Source: Elainella sp. Prado103 (lineage in GTDB: Bacteria; Cyanobacteriota; Cyanobacteriia; Elainellales; Elainellaceae). Taken from it: DNA of 58,290 bases. Location of the stretch: the NCBI GenBank assembly GCA_025454395.1, contig JALOOM010000048.1:1-58290 (forward strand), in the 5' to 3' direction. The notes beneath the pieces are model-generated. The model searched no databases. It was not told where the DNA came from and saw nothing but the letters and a program-made list of their open reading frames with translations. The translations under genes and the position numbers were made by a program. Below are positions 9,536-18,758 of the stretch, piece by piece. The stretch's first letter is position 1. Every line of letters starts with the position of its first letter.

Positions 9536-9739
9536 ATGAAATTACCACCAATCCTGATAGGGTTGCCCCTGCTCTTAGGGTTGTCGATCGCAATCGGTGC
9601 CTGTGAAAGCCGCGAAACTGAGATCGAAACTCCGGCGGATGCACCAGCGGTCACGCCCGATCCCACCCTCTCACCCAATCCCACCGTACCAGCTCCCGTA
9701 TCCCCAGCTCCAACCTCACCCTCACCCACTGCACCTTAA
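9536..9739 (+). CDS. Small putative lipoprotein, Pro/Thr-rich
   Basis: 67 residues from the ATG at 9536. The N-terminus has a short hydrophobic signal (PPILIGLPLLLGLSIA) ending in the lipobox-like IGAC, so Cys23 could be lipidated. The mature part is short and rich in Pro, Thr, Ser and Ala (TPDPTLSPNPTVPAPVSPAP), typical of an unstructured tether. No function is known. The open frame begins at 9485, but the upstream 17 codons do not fit a signal peptide. Confidence 0.6.
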   Translation: MKLPPILIGLPLLLGLSIAIGACESRETEIETPADAPAVTPDPTLSPNPTVPAPVSPAPTSPSPTAP

Positions 9740-9828
9740 ATTCCACTCAATGCCGATCAGCGACTAGATTGTGTCGCTTAAACAAGCCATGCAATCTAGC
9801 CGGTCGATAGCTGGAAGACGGGACTCGT

Positions 9829-10980
9829 TCAGCCTGCTGCGTTTGACTCGCTCTGTTCAGCTTGTCTCAAATAGCCTTCAATCAAATAGTCTGTCCCAAT
9901 CAGTTGACTCTGTACTTCTTCCAACATTAAAGCTTGCGTCATTGCTGTGAAGCCAAGCTCACCGATCGGTGAAGGAGCCATCTTGCCACCCACCAATTTG
10001 GGCGCAATAAAGGCATAAACTTTTTGGATCGATCCCGCCTGAATCGCTTCAGCACTCAATACGCCTCCCGATTCCCACAGAACCAGCAAGGCTCCTCGTT
10101 GGGCAAGGTTCTGCATAACGCGATCGGGAGTTAAGCTTTCTAGGGCAACCAGTTCAACCCCCTGATGCTCCAGCTTTTGCAGCAGCGGCCTCGCTTCTGG
10201 CAGATTCAGCCGTTCTGGCTCTGTGAAAACCACCGTAGGAGCCACTTCGGTTTGCCATAGTTGTGCTTCAAGCGGTAAATCGAGCGATCGACTCATTACC
10301 ACCCGGAGTGGGTTACGTCCTTGACCATGACTGGTAAGGGCAGGATGATCTTGACGCACCGTGTTCCCCCCAACAATCACGGCATCGCAACCGCTTCGCA
10401 ACTGATGCACCCAAGTTCGGGCCGGTGGAGCAGTTACCCAAGCGCTATGCCCAGTTGAAGTAGCAATCTTGCCGTCCAGGGTCATGGCATATTTCAAAAT
10501 GCCAAACGGACGTTGATATTTCATCCGATGCACAAAGCCTTCGTTCAGTTTCAGGCAATCCGCCTCTTCCACCCCCACAATCACTTCCACCCCCGCTGCT
10601 CGGAGTCGCTCAATGCCCTGCCCCGCCACTTGAGGATTGGGATCCACCATCCCCACAACGACCTTGGCAATCCCTGCGGCAATGACAGCATCCGCACAGG
10701 GGGGAGTGCGTCCATAGTGACTGCAAGGCTCTAAGTTGACATAAAGGGTTGCTCCTTGGGCTCGATCGCCCGCAGTTCGGAGAGCAAACACTTCGGCATG
10801 AGGGTCACCAGCTTTAGGGTGGAAGCCTTCCCCCACCACTTGATTAGCCTGAACAACAACCGCTCCCACCATCGGATTCGGCGCAGTATAGCCAGTCGCT
10901 TGACGGGCCAGGGAAAGACAGCGCTGCATCATCTGGCGATCGAATGAAGTGACTGGCAGAAAGGATTGAGGATCGGGCAT
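9829..10980 (-). CDS. ribD: Riboflavin biosynthesis deaminase/reductase RibD
   Basis: 383 residues from the ATG at 10980 (MPDPQSF); an in-frame start at 11025 would add 15 unconserved residues. The protein carries out the deaminase and reductase steps that turn the GTP cyclohydrolase II product into the ribitylaminopyrimidine precursor of riboflavin. The N-terminal zinc deaminase has HAEVFAL and PCSHYGRTPPC, giving the zinc ligands and catalytic Glu. The C-terminal reductase has the expected YAMTLDGKIAT and GGNTVRQDHP motifs. Length and domain order are usual for bifunctional RibD. It has no riboflavin gene neighbours here, which is normal for cyanobacteria. Confidence 0.93.
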   Translation of the reverse strand: MPDPQSFLPVTSFDRQMMQRCLSLARQATGYTAPNPMVGAVVVQANQVVGEGFHPKAGDPHAEVFALRTAGDRAQGATLYVNLEPCSHYGRTPPCADAVIAAGIAKVVVGMVDPNPQVAGQGIERLRAAGVEVIVGVEEADCLKLNEGFVHRMKYQRPFGILKYAMTLDGKIATSTGHSAWVTAPPARTWVHQLRSGCDAVIVGGNTVRQDHPALTSHGQGRNPLRVVMSRSLDLPLEAQLWQTEVAPTVVFTEPERLNLPEARPLLQKLEHQGVELVALESLTPDRVMQNLAQRGALLVLWESGGVLSAEAIQAGSIQKVYAFIAPKLVGGKMAPSPIGELGFTAMTQALMLEEVQSQLIGTDYLIEGYLRQAEQSESNAAG

Positions 10981-11742
10981 AGGGCAGTCCAGATAAAATA
11001 CAGCCAGATGGAGAGTATCAACCAAAAAGTAGAACTTTACAGGATCCTCAGCAAAGATTTATGGTTTCTTTGGGATCTTTGCTCGATAGTGAATAAACTG
11101 TCATCAACAGATAGGTTGCCATAATCAATTGCTGTAATCAATTGCCGTAATAAATTGCCGTAAATGGTCAAACCGGGTCTGCCAATGGCGACAAATGGGA
11201 CAGTATCCAAGCAAAATTGTCATTTTTTGTTTTTTCCTCTTGGCAGAATCACAAATTAGCGCTATCAATAGCTTCACGTTCTGATCGTTGACCGACTTCA
11301 AATAATCTGGATTTCAGACGATTGGATCGCGTTGCTTATCAGTCGCTCATCAACTGTGCAGTTCACTGTATAGTTTTGATCGGTCTTTTCACTTAGTATG
11401 ATCCGGAGGTTGACAAACTTCGTTATCAGAACTGCACGAGAGGATTTTCCTGAGCAAGGTGACCCCAGCAAGGTGACCCTTAGGAAGGTAGATCCTGGAA
11501 AACATTGCCAAATTGATCTAGCAATTATTTGGGCATTCGTTAGAATTTATCCCAAATGCAGTTGCCGCCATGCAGTTGCTTTGGCCGGTTTGGTCGTAAT
11601 ATCTCCACTCGAAGAACAGTTCAGCGGGTTATATGATTTAATCGCTGATTTCTCCTGAGTTTGTCTGTCTAGTGATTGCAACCTTGCGTTGCTGCAAATT
11701 CATTCTGGTCGGTCTTCATTTGTTGGATCTAAGGCTTTTTGA
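10981..11742. other. Intergenic region between ribD and the phosphatase gene
   Basis: About 760 bp between divergent genes. It contains a 13-bp tandem repeat (11122-11160) and a 13-bp duplication agcaaggtgaccc (11453-11465, 11467-11479). An 86-codon open frame at 11398-11658 covers the second repeat and has no ribosome site or familiar sequence; I treat it as chance. Confidence 0.4.
11122..11160. repeat. 13-bp tandem repeat
   Basis: Three copies of taatcaattgccg with single changes (11122-11134, 11135-11147, 11148-11160), upstream of ribD on its promoter side. Confidence 0.8.
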
Positions 11743-13191
11743 ATGACTGCTGTGCCTGCCCCTCGACAGCCCTCCCAACCCTCTGATTTTCCTGGTGCCA
11801 ACAACTCGTCACCAGACATTACGCCTGTGTTTGCGTTGAAGGAGCTGGTCTCGCGACTGCATCGAGAGCAGAATAAAATTCAAGATTTGCTCAGCTCCTT
11901 GGGGTTTGCCCTCCGCAGTTTCAAAAATTTGAATCAATTTCTAGAATTGACCCCACTGATTGCCAGTCGTGTCACAGATGCGGATGGGGGGGCTTTGGTG
12001 CTCTTTAAGCCCAATGGTCAGATGCGGCTAGAGCGACTGCATTGCCAAGATAATAGTTGCCAAGACATTCGAGTGGCGATCGAGACAGCAACTCGGCAAC
12101 TGACTGCGGCTGGAACGGGCATTCCGCCCTATGGCAAAATGGTGCCCCAGTTCAACAGTAATCGCACTGCGGCCCTGGATTATCATGTCAACGCTACCCT
12201 CGGTGCTTCGGTGCAGTTGTTTGGCACTGCCATTCTGACCAAGAATGTAGAACGCGGTCGGCTGTATGTATTCAGTCGCGATCCCGAATATACCTGGACA
12301 GAAACTCGCCAAAAGCTGGTGCGGCTGGTGGCCGATCAAACCGCAGTGGCGATCGAGAACGATGAACTCACAGTTGAACTACGCAAGAAAGAAAGGCTGG
12401 ATCGCGAGTTAGAAATTGGAGCCGAAATCCAGCTCCAGTTGTTGCCCCGCCAATGTCCCAACATCGAAGGAGTCGCGTTAGCGGCCCAGTGCAAAACAGC
12501 CAACCGGGTAGGGGGCGACTATTACGATTTCATTCCCGCCAACTATGATCAATTTCGCAAAAAGCCCGGTGCAACTGATCCCGGTAAGTGGAGCTTGGCG
12601 ATCGGCGATGTCATGGGCAAAGGTGTCCCAGCCGGACTGATTATGACCATGCTGCGGGGCATGTTACGGGCGGAAGTGCTGAACGCCCATTCTCCCTCAC
12701 GCATCTTGCAGCATCTCAACCATGTCATGTATGCCGATTTAGAAAACTCCAATCGGTTTGTCACCCTGTTTTACTCAGAATATGATGCTAAAACCCGCAC
12801 CTTGTCTTATAGCAATGCGGCCCACAACCCCCCCCTCCTGTGGCAGGCCGCAACCGGCACACTGAAACGGCTTGACACCCTGGGAATGCTGATTGGACTG
12901 GATATGGATAGCAAATATCATGAGGCGCAGGTACAACTCCAGCCCGGTGATACGATCATGTACTATACCGATGGCTTTACGGATGCCGCCAATCAGAGTG
13001 GTGAGCGGTTTGACGAAGAGAATTTAGCGCGTCATTTCCAATGGGCTTGTCAGCATTGTCAACATCCGCAGGCCATCCTGGAATACCTGTTTAGTCAAGT
13101 CCAAAAGTTTATTGGCTCGGATCGCCACAACGAGGATGACATGACCCTAATTGTGATGCAGATTAAGCCTGAGCCAGCAGAACTCAGCTAG
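11743..13191 (+). CDS. GAF-SpoIIE/PP2C serine phosphatase (RsbU/IcfG-like)
   Basis: 482 residues. A short N-terminal helix leads into a GAF-like sensor domain (about 50-210), then a PPM/SpoIIE-type phosphatase (about 225-475). Metal-binding motifs are visible: NRVGGDYYDF, AIGDVMGKGVPAG and the final DDMTLIVMQ. Such proteins dephosphorylate anti-anti-sigma-type partners in partner-switching signalling; the cyanobacterial relatives include IcfG and Slr2031-type regulators. The partner kinase and antagonist are not in this window. The gene reads toward the small protein gene and argH, so read-through is possible. Confidence 0.87.
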   Translation: MTAVPAPRQPSQPSDFPGANNSSPDITPVFALKELVSRLHREQNKIQDLLSSLGFALRSFKNLNQFLELTPLIASRVTDADGGALVLFKPNGQMRLERLHCQDNSCQDIRVAIETATRQLTAAGTGIPPYGKMVPQFNSNRTAALDYHVNATLGASVQLFGTAILTKNVERGRLYVFSRDPEYTWTETRQKLVRLVADQTAVAIENDELTVELRKKERLDRELEIGAEIQLQLLPRQCPNIEGVALAAQCKTANRVGGDYYDFIPANYDQFRKKPGATDPGKWSLAIGDVMGKGVPAGLIMTMLRGMLRAEVLNAHSPSRILQHLNHVMYADLENSNRFVTLFYSEYDAKTRTLSYSNAAHNPPLLWQAATGTLKRLDTLGMLIGLDMDSKYHEAQVQLQPGDTIMYYTDGFTDAANQSGERFDEENLARHFQWACQHCQHPQAILEYLFSQVQKFIGSDRHNEDDMTLIVMQIKPEPAELS

Positions 13192-13346
13192 TCTTGGAAT
13201 TGCATGAGAACCGGCTCCCAGGAGATTTGCTTGTACGAGAACCGTCCTGCCTAAAAACCGGGCGCAAAAAATCCTGACTCAAAGTGGAAGAACTATGGCA
13301 AACTAGGGTTCGATCGCCCCCTAGGTTTTGTTTGAGGTGTTTGGCA

Positions 13347-13610
13347 ATGGTGTGGATGGATTTAGTGCAACAGATCACGCCCTGGATGGCTGAAATGGGA
13401 TCGGGAACCGGCCTGCTCGGAGATCTGCATCAAAGTGGACTATGGCACTCGACCCTGGAATGGGGGGTGTTAGCACAACAGTTCGATACAGATGTCTTCA
13501 GAGGTACACGCACCATTTTGAATAACCTCATTAAATCAGGACAACTTTGGGCATTCCTGCTAGGGTTAGCGGCTGGCTATATCATTCGTAGCGCCACCAC
13601 CTACGGCTAA
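13347..13610 (+). CDS. Small conserved cyanobacterial protein with a C-terminal membrane segment
   Basis: 87 residues from the ATG at 13347, which has TGAGGTG seven to eight bases upstream; the open frame from 13284 has no better start. The C-terminus ends with one hydrophobic helix (LWAFLLGLAAGYIIRSATTYG). I recognise the C-terminal pattern from small uncharacterised cyanobacterial proteins, but no function is known. It sits 155 bp after the phosphatase gene and 115 bp before argH, all on the same strand. Confidence 0.6.
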   Translation: MVWMDLVQQITPWMAEMGSGTGLLGDLHQSGLWHSTLEWGVLAQQFDTDVFRGTRTILNNLIKSGQLWAFLLGLAAGYIIRSATTYG

Positions 13611-13725
13611 AGGTGCGTTCTGAGTCACCATTGATTAGCAACTCGCTTGTTAGCACCTGCCTTGGTCAGTTCTTAGAATCCTCTCTTTGTATTATCCATT
13701 CACCCTACTTCAGGAAGGCAGAACC

Positions 13726-15138
13726 TTGGTCAATCCCGCCTCTGTTTCAACTTGGAGCCAGCGATTTGAGTCCGCTCTTCATCCAGTCATTGCTCAGTTT
13801 AATGCCAGTATCGGTTTTGATATTGAGCTAATTGAATATGATCTAACTGGCTCCCAGGCTCATGCCCAAATGTTGGCTTATACCGGCATTATTACCCGAT
13901 CAGAAGGCGATCAACTGGTTCAAGGACTGGAACAAATTCGGCAGGAATATCGATCGGGCCAGTTTCAACCGGGCATTGAAGCAGAAGATGTCCATTTCGC
14001 CGTGGAGCGACGGTTGACAGAGTTAGTAGGCGATGTGGGTAAAAAACTGCACACAGCTCGATCGCGCAATGATCAGGTTGGCACTGATACGCGGCTCTAT
14101 TTACGCGAGCAAATCAGAACAATTCAACGACAATTACTCGACTTTCAAGCCGTATTGCTCCAACAGGCAACCCACCATGTAGAAACCTTGATTCCTGGTT
14201 ATACCCATCTACAACGGGCCCAACCTCTGAGCCTGGCCCATCATCTGCTGGCCTATGTAGAAATGACCCAGCGGGATTGGCAACGGTTGGATGAAATTTA
14301 TCACCGTGTCAACATTTCTCCCTTGGGGTGTGGGGCTTTAGCAGGAACAACCTTTGCCATTGATCGCCAATTTAGTGCCAATCTTTTACAGTTTGAGGCC
14401 ATTTATGCCAACAGTCTGGACGGTGTGAGCGATCGAGATTTTGCGATCGAGTTTCTCTGTGCCACCAGCCTGGTGATGATGCATCTGTCTCGTTTATCGG
14501 AAGAGGTGATTCTCTGGGCATCAGAAGAGTTTCGGTTTGTGACCCTCAAGGATAGTTGCGCCACCGGCTCAAGCATTATGCCCCAGAAAAAAAATCCGGA
14601 TGTGCCGGAATTGGTGCGGGGAAAAAGCGGACGTGTGTTTGGTCATTTGCAAGCCTTACTGGTGCTCATGAAAGGGCTCCCCTTGGCTTATAACAAAGAC
14701 CTGCAAGAAGATAAAGAAGCCCTATTTGATGCGGTTAAAACAGTGCAAGCCTGTCTTGCTGCCATGACCATTTTGTTAGCGGAAGGGTTAGAATTCCAAT
14801 CCGATCGACTCAACCAAGCAGTCACCGAAGATTTTTCTAACGCTACCGATGTGGCAGATTATTTGGCAGCCAAAGGAGTCCCATTCCGGGAAGCCTACAA
14901 TTTGGTGGGTCAAGTGGTCAAAACTTCACTGGCGGCCGGCAAGCTGCTCAAGGATTTATCGATCGAAGAATGGCAAGCGCTCCATCCCGCCTTTGCACCG
15001 GATATTTATGAGGCGATCGCCCCTCGTCAGGTAGTAGCGGCGCGCAATAGCCTGGGTGGCACAGGTTTTGATCAAGTTCGCCAAGCCCTGGCTGCGGCTC
15101 AACAACGCTGGAATTACTTAGCTGGTCAATCGAGCTGA
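13726..15138 (+). CDS. argH: Argininosuccinate lyase
   Basis: Splits argininosuccinate to arginine and fumarate, the last step of arginine synthesis. The signature [12 protein letters not shown] is present, with [12 protein letters not shown] and [13 protein letters not shown], the usual substrate-binding segments. I chose TTG at 13726 as the start: AGGAAGG lies seven bases upstream, and the product (470 residues) begins a few residues before the conserved [16 protein letters not shown] at 13687 in the same frame has no ribosome site. The enzyme is full length. Confidence 0.95.
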   Translation: MVNPASVSTWSQRFESALHPVIAQFNASIGFDIELIEYDLTGSQAHAQMLAYTGIITRSEGDQLVQGLEQIRQEYRSGQFQPGIEAEDVHFAVERRLTELVGDVGKKLHTARSRNDQVGTDTRLYLREQIRTIQRQLLDFQAVLLQQATHHVETLIPGYTHLQRAQPLSLAHHLLAYVEMTQRDWQRLDEIYHRVNISPLGCGALAGTTFAIDRQFSANLLQFEAIYANSLDGVSDRDFAIEFLCATSLVMMHLSRLSEEVILWASEEFRFVTLKDSCATGSSIMPQKKNPDVPELVRGKSGRVFGHLQALLVLMKGLPLAYNKDLQEDKEALFDAVKTVQACLAAMTILLAEGLEFQSDRLNQAVTEDFSNATDVADYLAAKGVPFREAYNLVGQVVKTSLAAGKLLKDLSIEEWQALHPAFAPDIYEAIAPRQVVAARNSLGGTGFDQVRQALAAAQQRWNYLAGQSS

Positions 15139-15492
15139 TGATAGGCTGATTATATTGAGCTGAATATGGACAGTGGAAGACTACTGACCCAATGCTAGCG
15201 CTGGCTGCCAATAGCACTCAGTACAAATAGCGCTGGGTGCAAATAGCGCTGGGTGCAAATAGCGCGCTCGGTACAGACAGATTTTCTCTCTCCCTCAGGC
15301 AGATAGTTTACTAAATCTTAAGCAATTTAAAGAAACATAACGAAAACTGGAAGAAATCAAGAACTGGTTATTGGTTTGGCAGGGAAAGTCGCTAGGATTC
15401 TTAGTATATATAGCTGACTTTTGGCAGAGTGCGATCGCTTAGCTCACTCTGAACATTTAGCCTGAAACCTATAAACCTGCCACTATTGACCT
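15139..15492. other. Intergenic region with 16-bp repeats
   Basis: About 350 bp after argH. Holds a 16-bp tandem repeat at 15224-15271 and AT-rich DNA with a GCGATCGC octamer near 15431. No gene or RNA was recognised. Confidence 0.45.
15224..15271. repeat. 16-bp tandem repeat
   Basis: caaatagcgctgggtg at 15224-15239 and 15240-15255, a diverged third copy after it, and a weaker copy just before (about 15209). Confidence 0.8.
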
Positions 15493-15762
15493 ATGATGAC
15501 CCAGGAACTTGATCGAGAAACCGAGCGCTATCTAGCTGACATTCTCCAACAACAGCAGATGACGACTGATGAATTGATCCGCCAACTGATTCACGATCGA
15601 TGGTTGATGTTACAGCAAGTTCCCACCTCGCCTGAGCGCCATGCTGAGTTGGAGTCTGAATTAGCGCTGGCGACTCCTAAGCCTAGAAATCAAAAACAGC
15701 CTAGAAATCAAAAACAGGTGATTGCCGATTTTGTCAGACGCAAACATCAGCGAGTGGTGTAA
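15493..15762 (+). CDS. Small hypothetical protein, possibly antitoxin-like
   Basis: 89 residues. The first 40 (DRETERYLADILQQQQMTTD and onward) look like two helices separated by a turn, similar in feel to ribbon-helix-helix or antitoxin-type N-termini, but this is weak. The C-terminus is basic (VRRKHQRVV). An 18-bp duplication (15684-15701, 15702-15719) encodes PRNQKQ twice. No toxin-like gene follows directly. There is no strong ribosome site before the ATGATG at 15493. A good terminator lies about 190 bp downstream. Confidence 0.45.
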   Translation: MMTQELDRETERYLADILQQQQMTTDELIRQLIHDRWLMLQQVPTSPERHAELESELALATPKPRNQKQPRNQKQVIADFVRRKHQRVV

Positions 15763-15835
15763 ACAGGGTCAGATTTTAGGGTCAGATTTTGAAGAGTTAG
15801 ACTGCGATCGAATTATTGAAATTCCCCCATCGGTA

Positions 15836-15926
15836 TCACTGTATATCGGTATCGCTGTATATCGGTATCGCTGTATATCGGTACCACTGTATATCGGTAC
15901 CACTGTATATCAGTATCACCGTATCA
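15836..15926 (+). repeat. 16-bp tandem repeat before a terminator
   Basis: Five copies of a unit like tcactgtatatcggta (15836, 15852, 15868, 15884, 15900) and a decaying sixth. The first bases vary tcact/tcgct/ccact in blocks, suggesting separate duplication steps. The array lies between the end of the small gene and its terminator, so it would be in the 3' untranslated RNA. Confidence 0.88.
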
Positions 15927-15954
15927 TGAGCTTCTTTCAGACCCGAAAGAATGA

Positions 15955-15981
15955 GCAGGCCTTAGCGGCCTGCTTTTTTTA
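15955..15981 (+). terminator. Rho-independent terminator
   Basis: GCAGGCC (15955-15961), a five-base loop, GGCCTGC (15967-15973) and seven T's. The T-run is only on the plus strand, so it ends transcription coming from 15493 or from argH. Confidence 0.88.
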
Positions 15982-15996
15982 GAACGAGTGTGAAAC

Positions 15997-16443
15997 CTAG
16001 CTCCAACCGCCGACTCGAATTCCGGCTCCCAAAGCTACAAATAGCACCGCCAAAGTTGTCACACCCAAAATGTGATAGGCCAAGCGATTCAGCGTTTCCT
16101 TGGTTAAATTAGGAATGATAAAAAAGCGAGCATGAATCGCCAGCGCTAAGGTGCCCAGTAGCAACAGTAATTTGATACCGATGTAAGTCGAGAGATAGGA
16201 ATCGAACGCTAGAAAATTTTGGAAGCCAGGGAAATAGATCCAGGTAAGCCATAAGCCAGTGATCACTTGCAGCGCCAAAGCCGCCAGTCCAAATCCTTCA
16301 AAATGTTCCTCAAACTGATGAATTCGATCAGGATCACGATTTTTCAGCGCTTGAGGTAAAACCGTAACCGCTAGCACCAGATGGCCACCTGTCCAGACTG
16401 TCGCCCCCAGGGTATGCAAAAAAATGAGGAGTTTGAATAGCAT
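15997..16443 (-). CDS. CopD-like integral membrane protein
   Basis: 148 residues with four predicted membrane helices (about 5-25, 50-70, 83-103, 122-142). The N-terminal HTLGATVWTGGHL pattern, with two conserved His in or near helix 1, is like the CopD/DUF2269-type membrane proteins linked to copper resistance or haem binding. Function here is inferred only from this resemblance. It is alone on the minus strand, with a repeat-rich promoter region. Confidence 0.65.
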   Translation of the reverse strand: MLFKLLIFLHTLGATVWTGGHLVLAVTVLPQALKNRDPDRIHQFEEHFEGFGLAALALQVITGLWLTWIYFPGFQNFLAFDSYLSTYIGIKLLLLLGTLALAIHARFFIIPNLTKETLNRLAYHILGVTTLAVLFVALGAGIRVGGWS

Positions 16444-16505
16444 AAGGTCACCTGCGTTGAAAAAGGGTTTGAACTCAGAAAAGTGATGTGATCACGGGCG
16501 ATCGA

Positions 16506-16557
16506 TTCAGCGTATTGGTTCAGCGTATTGGTTCAGCGTATTGGTTCAGCATATTAG
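16506..16557. repeat. 13-bp tandem repeat
   Basis: ttcagcgtattgg at 16506, 16519 and 16532, with a fourth variant ttcagcatattag at 16545; weaker relatives follow. Confidence 0.88.
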
Positions 16558-16620
16558 TTTAGCGATTAGTCTAACGCTCAGTTCAACCATCAATCCAGTC
16601 GGCGATTAGTCCAGCAATCT

Positions 16621-16690
16621 GGCAGTCAGTAATCCGGCAGTCAGTAATCTGGCAGTCAGTAATCTGGCAGTCAGCGATCCGGCAGTCAGA
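16621..16690. repeat. 15-bp tandem repeat
   Basis: ggcagtcagtaatcc-type units at 16621, 16636, 16651 and 16666 and a truncated fifth at 16681. Confidence 0.88.
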
Positions 16691-16954
16691 AGCAAGCGTA
16701 AATTGAGCAACCCTAGAGCGAACTGGAAGCCTGTACTACGGAAGATCGATACATTGATGCCGAAGGCTACTAACGATCAGTCCGTTCAGTTCTTCGAGCA
16801 AGCATGTCAGGATTTGTTAATTTATCCAGAAAAGCTGATCTCTCTCGGCCGTATTTTGTAAAAATGAATACAGAAATTATTTGATTTATTCCTCACTCCC
16901 AAAACTGAGGAGCGATCGGTTCAAACGTCATAGATTTGAGTACGGAGAACAGGT

Positions 16955-17224
16955 ATGTCCCTTCAAATAGCTGATTGGGTTGATTCACAAGTTGATTCAC
17001 CTGCCTTAGATTTATCCGATCTAGAAACAGCGATCACATCAGGTTGGTCTCCTGTTTGTCATATTACCTATACCCGTGACACCTGGGTTAAGCTATTGCA
17101 CTCGCCAAGTCAATATGCTTTAGACGAAGCCAAGCTGCTGTGTCAAGCTGCTCCTGATACCTGGATCGCCTGGGTGCCAGATTATGGTGAGATCTGGCTG
17201 GATAAAAGTCATTTTTACTGCTAA
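16955..17224 (+). CDS. Hypothetical protein
   Basis: 89 residues with a GGAGAACAGG ribosome site before the ATG at 16955. Acidic N-terminal half (DLSDLETAITSG) and an aromatic-rich C-terminus (WIAWVPDYGEIWLD). Not recognised. It is followed 125 bp later by another small same-strand frame of similar character. Confidence 0.5.
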   Translation: MSLQIADWVDSQVDSPALDLSDLETAITSGWSPVCHITYTRDTWVKLLHSPSQYALDEAKLLCQAAPDTWIAWVPDYGEIWLDKSHFYC

Positions 17225-17349
17225 AGGCATGGTAGGCAGAATGACAACTAGCTGAATATGGTTGCTCCAATCGAGCATCAATACAACTGAATATAAATCC
17301 AAAAATCGCTGTGAAATGCAACTGTTGATCATCCAGACAGATTAATGCA

Positions 17350-17595
17350 ATGAACAGAGAATTAGTCATTGATTGGGATGAAATGTTTGAGTATCTACCA
17401 GGTACAATTGTAGAACTCAAAGCCAGACCGGGAAGTCGCGATCGAATTGCATCTTATGAAGCAATGATCGTGCCTCCCATCTGGCTCGTTAATGATCCCT
17501 GTCCGCGCTATCCTCATGAGCTGTGGATCATATCGCGTCAAGAAGTCAAAGTTTGTGATGTCGAGTTTCAGCCTGGGGTAGTCCAGACTTGCTAG
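17350..17595 (+). CDS. Hypothetical protein
   Basis: 81 residues; contains IDWDEMFEYLPGTIVELKA and PHELWIISRQEVKVCDVEF, which look like genuine beta-rich protein sequence rather than chance translation. No ribosome site is obvious before 17350. No family recognised. Confidence 0.45.
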   Translation: MNRELVIDWDEMFEYLPGTIVELKARPGSRDRIASYEAMIVPPIWLVNDPCPRYPHELWIISRQEVKVCDVEFQPGVVQTC

Positions 17596-17666
17596 GTGAA
17601 CTCATGAACGGGTGCGGCACATCTTGTTCAGCGAGCACTTTCAGTAAGCATTACTTTGACGGACGT

Positions 17667-17696
17667 AAGAAGGACGACCCCACAGTCATCCTTCTT
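17667..17696. terminator. Possible terminator hairpin between convergent genes
   Basis: AAGAAGGA (17667-17674) pairs perfectly with TCCTTCTT (17689-17696) around a 14-base loop. The plus-strand flank is moderately T-rich. It lies between the small plus-strand frame and the end of the nitrite-channel gene. Confidence 0.45.
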
Positions 17697-17808
17697 GTTG
17701 TACATCTTTTCTTGCTGAGCATCTCTTCTTGCTAAGAGTCTCAGTATCCCTCAAATTTCAGGTGTTCTGTATCGATCGGAGGACATCACCGGAAGATCAG
17801 TGAGCAGG

Positions 17809-18678
17809 CTAGCCACCATTAGCCAGTGGGCTGCTTTTAGGGAACGGAGTGGATAGACCGTTGCCCTGATGCGTGACGCTTAGATCTTCCGGGATGGGCT
17901 TTGGGCGGCGAATATTGCTGGCAACATACCAGTAGGCAGCTCCCACAAACAGACCACCTCCAATCAAATTGCCTAACGTGACCGGAATCAGGTTATGCAT
18001 AAATCCTAACCAGGAAATCGTGTCTGGATGGGGTAGCAATAAGCCGATTCCCAGCAAAGTCATGTTGGCAACACTATGTTCGAATCCGGCTCCAATAAAG
18101 GCAAATAGGCACCAGAAGATCAAGATCAATTTAGCCGTATCATCTTGCAGCTTCAAGGCCAACCAGACTGCTAAACACACTAGGATATTGCAGAGAATAC
18201 CCCGAAAGAGTAACTCACTAAATGAGGCGTTAATTTTACTAGCAGCGACCTGTAAAACAAAATCACTAATAGGAGACTTTGCTGCCAAGCCAGATTGGAT
18301 CACAATTACTGCCAAGAGCAACGAACCGACCAAGTTACCGATCCAAGAAACGATCCAGATCCGCAGGGTGTTGAACCAGGAAACGCGCTGGCTGAGACTA
18401 CCGATCGTCATCACCAGGTTATTTCCCGTAAACAGTTCTGATCCAGCAAAGATTACCAACGACAGAGCCACTCCAAAGGAAGCTCCCATTAATGCTTTAG
18501 TGCCTGCCTCATGCGCCGCATTCAACGGTGCACCGATCGCAAAAATTAAAACAATGCCAAATCCTACATACATCCCTGCCAACATTGCCAAAACAAAATA
18601 GCGAGAGAGACTGGCATTCAATAACTCCACCTTAGACTTTGCCAGTTCAGCAATCTTATCAACGGTTGTTTCCAACAT
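17809..18678 (-). CDS. Formate/nitrite transporter family channel (NirC/FocA-like)
   Basis: 289 residues with about six membrane helices. The sequence around GASFGVALSLVIFAGSELFTGNN and the later HSVANMTLLGIGLL has the family's conserved features. Members are pentameric channels for formate, nitrite or similar anions. Placement 80 bp downstream of nirK on the same strand favours nitrite as the substrate (inference). The ATG at 18678 has GAGGAAG eight bases upstream. The last 45 residues are a hydrophilic tail. Confidence 0.85.
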   Translation of the reverse strand: MLETTVDKIAELAKSKVELLNASLSRYFVLAMLAGMYVGFGIVLIFAIGAPLNAAHEAGTKALMGASFGVALSLVIFAGSELFTGNNLVMTIGSLSQRVSWFNTLRIWIVSWIGNLVGSLLLAVIVIQSGLAAKSPISDFVLQVAASKINASFSELLFRGILCNILVCLAVWLALKLQDDTAKLILIFWCLFAFIGAGFEHSVANMTLLGIGLLLPHPDTISWLGFMHNLIPVTLGNLIGGGLFVGAAYWYVASNIRRPKPIPEDLSVTHQGNGLSTPFPKSSPLANGG

Positions 18679-18699
18679 ACATATTCTTCCTCTATTGCT

Positions 18700-18743
18700 T
18701 TGAGTACCTTTGCCTTGAGTACCTTTGCCTTGAGTCTCTTGCC
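18700..18743. repeat. 15-bp tandem repeat between nirK and the channel gene
   Basis: ttgagtacctttgcc at 18700-18714 and 18715-18729, plus a partial third copy. It fills the 80-bp spacer, so it would lie inside a nirK-channel transcript. Confidence 0.8.
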
Positions 18744-18758
18744 AAACTTTGCCTCAGC

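Larger units (their letters stand above)
16444..16954. other. Intergenic region rich in tandem repeats
   Basis: About 510 bp between divergent genes, occupied by a 13-bp array (16506-16557) and a 15-bp array (16621-16690). The rest shows no gene. Confidence 0.5.

Noticed and set aside
11398-11658. 86-codon frame in the ribD-phosphatase gap
   Set aside because: Contains a direct duplication, has no ribosome site and no familiar sequence.
16506-16690. Possible CRISPR array
   Set aside because: Units are directly adjacent 13- and 15-bp copies without unique spacers; simple tandem repeats.
17969-18601. 210-codon plus-strand frame opposite the nitrite channel gene
   Set aside because: Antisense of a well-supported membrane protein gene; composition is Lys/Pro/Asn-rich with no domain.
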